A stretch of DNA of 5,409 bases, from positions 1-5,409 of the forward strand of contig CAMAQR010000127.1 in assembly GCA_945860375.1 (NCBI GenBank), in the 5' to 3' direction. A model generated the notes under the pieces. The model saw only the letters and a program-made list of their open reading frames with translations. It was not told where the DNA came from and made no database searches. Shown piece after piece: positions 5,265 to 5,409 of the stretch. A program made the position numbers and the translations under genes. Origin of the DNA: Pseudorhodobacter antarcticus (lineage in GTDB: Bacteria; Pseudomonadota; Alphaproteobacteria; Rhodobacterales; Rhodobacteraceae). How positions within the stretch are numbered: position 1 is the first letter of the stretch; the number at the start of each line of letters is the position of its first letter.

Positions 5265-5409
5265 CTACTCCGCTGCCTGCGCCAGTCTTTGCACCACCGG
5301 GGTTGCGTAAAGATAATCGCGGGTGATCGGCACGGCATCCGGCCTGCGGCACAGCTGGAACTGGAACACATCCTGAGGGCCATGCCGGAAGGTTTGCTCC
5401 GACGCCGCC
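5265..5409 (-). CDS. C-terminal part of an unidentified protein (partial, runs off the right edge)
   Basis: The minus strand has an open frame from the right edge to TAG at 5267-5265, giving 47 residues that end ITRDYLYATPVVQRLAQAAE. Its composition (FRHGPQDVFQFQLCRRPDA) looks like real folded protein, with alternating hydrophobic residues and a closing amphipathic helix. The codons are GC-rich in third position like the neighbouring genes. It converges on the phasin gene with only 15 bases between the two stops. I do not recognise the family. Confidence 0.6.
   Translation of the reverse strand, partial: AASEQTFRHGPQDVFQFQLCRRPDAVPITRDYLYATPVVQRLAQAAE

Noticed and set aside
1..5409. CRISPR array, tRNA or rRNA
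   Set aside because: No regularly spaced repeats and no cloverleaf or rRNA-like sequence were seen on either strand.

Overview
The window is GC-rich and looks like accessory DNA from an alphaproteobacterium, most likely a member of the Rhodobacterales/Rhodobacteraceae. That placement rests on protein resemblance, codon bias and the presence of FNR/Dnr-type boxes, so it is an inference. The gene content is a polyhydroxyalkanoate (PHA) and stress cluster: a class I PHA synthase, a CBS-domain protein, a hibernation-promoting factor (HPF) fused to a cold-shock-like domain, a triple-BON protein, a small acyl carrier protein, a 'host attachment' (baeRF-like) protein and a phasin.

Layout: the left edge (2-127) holds the C-terminal tail of a probable insertion-sequence transposase. 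A leader of about 340 bases follows, with an FNR/Dnr-like box at 261-274, then the intact phaC (467-2260). Directly after the phaC stop lies the remnant of a two-CBS-domain gene that has lost its first domain and carries a one-base deletion near its 3' end (2276-2553). Next is an HPF/cold-shock gene broken by two one-base deletions (2569 to about 3247). A triple-BON gene (3138-3785) runs on the minus strand and converges on it, with a perfect 7-bp hairpin near the junction. Rightward again come a short ACP gene (3860-4069) whose start lies inside a second FNR/Dnr-type box, a third box with a well-placed -10 element (4139-4181) upstream of the host-attachment gene (4216-4686), and the phasin (4896-5249). 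The last 145 bases are the C-terminal end of an unidentified minus-strand gene.

How the genes may work together: PhaC polymerises hydroxyacyl-CoA and the phasin coats the granule, and the two share an identical nine-base Shine-Dalgarno sequence at identical spacing. The FNR/Dnr-type boxes suggest induction under low oxygen or nitric oxide, when PHA can act as an electron sink. HPF (ribosome hibernation), CBS, BON and baeRF proteins fit the same persistence programme. Here the middle of the cluster (2260-3140) is decayed and the ACP looks 5'-truncated, while phaC, BON, host-attachment and phasin genes remain open. The damage is therefore local, next to an IS border, and reads as partial erosion of a low-oxygen PHA/stress island. 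Sequencing or assembly error is the main competing explanation for the one-base deletions.
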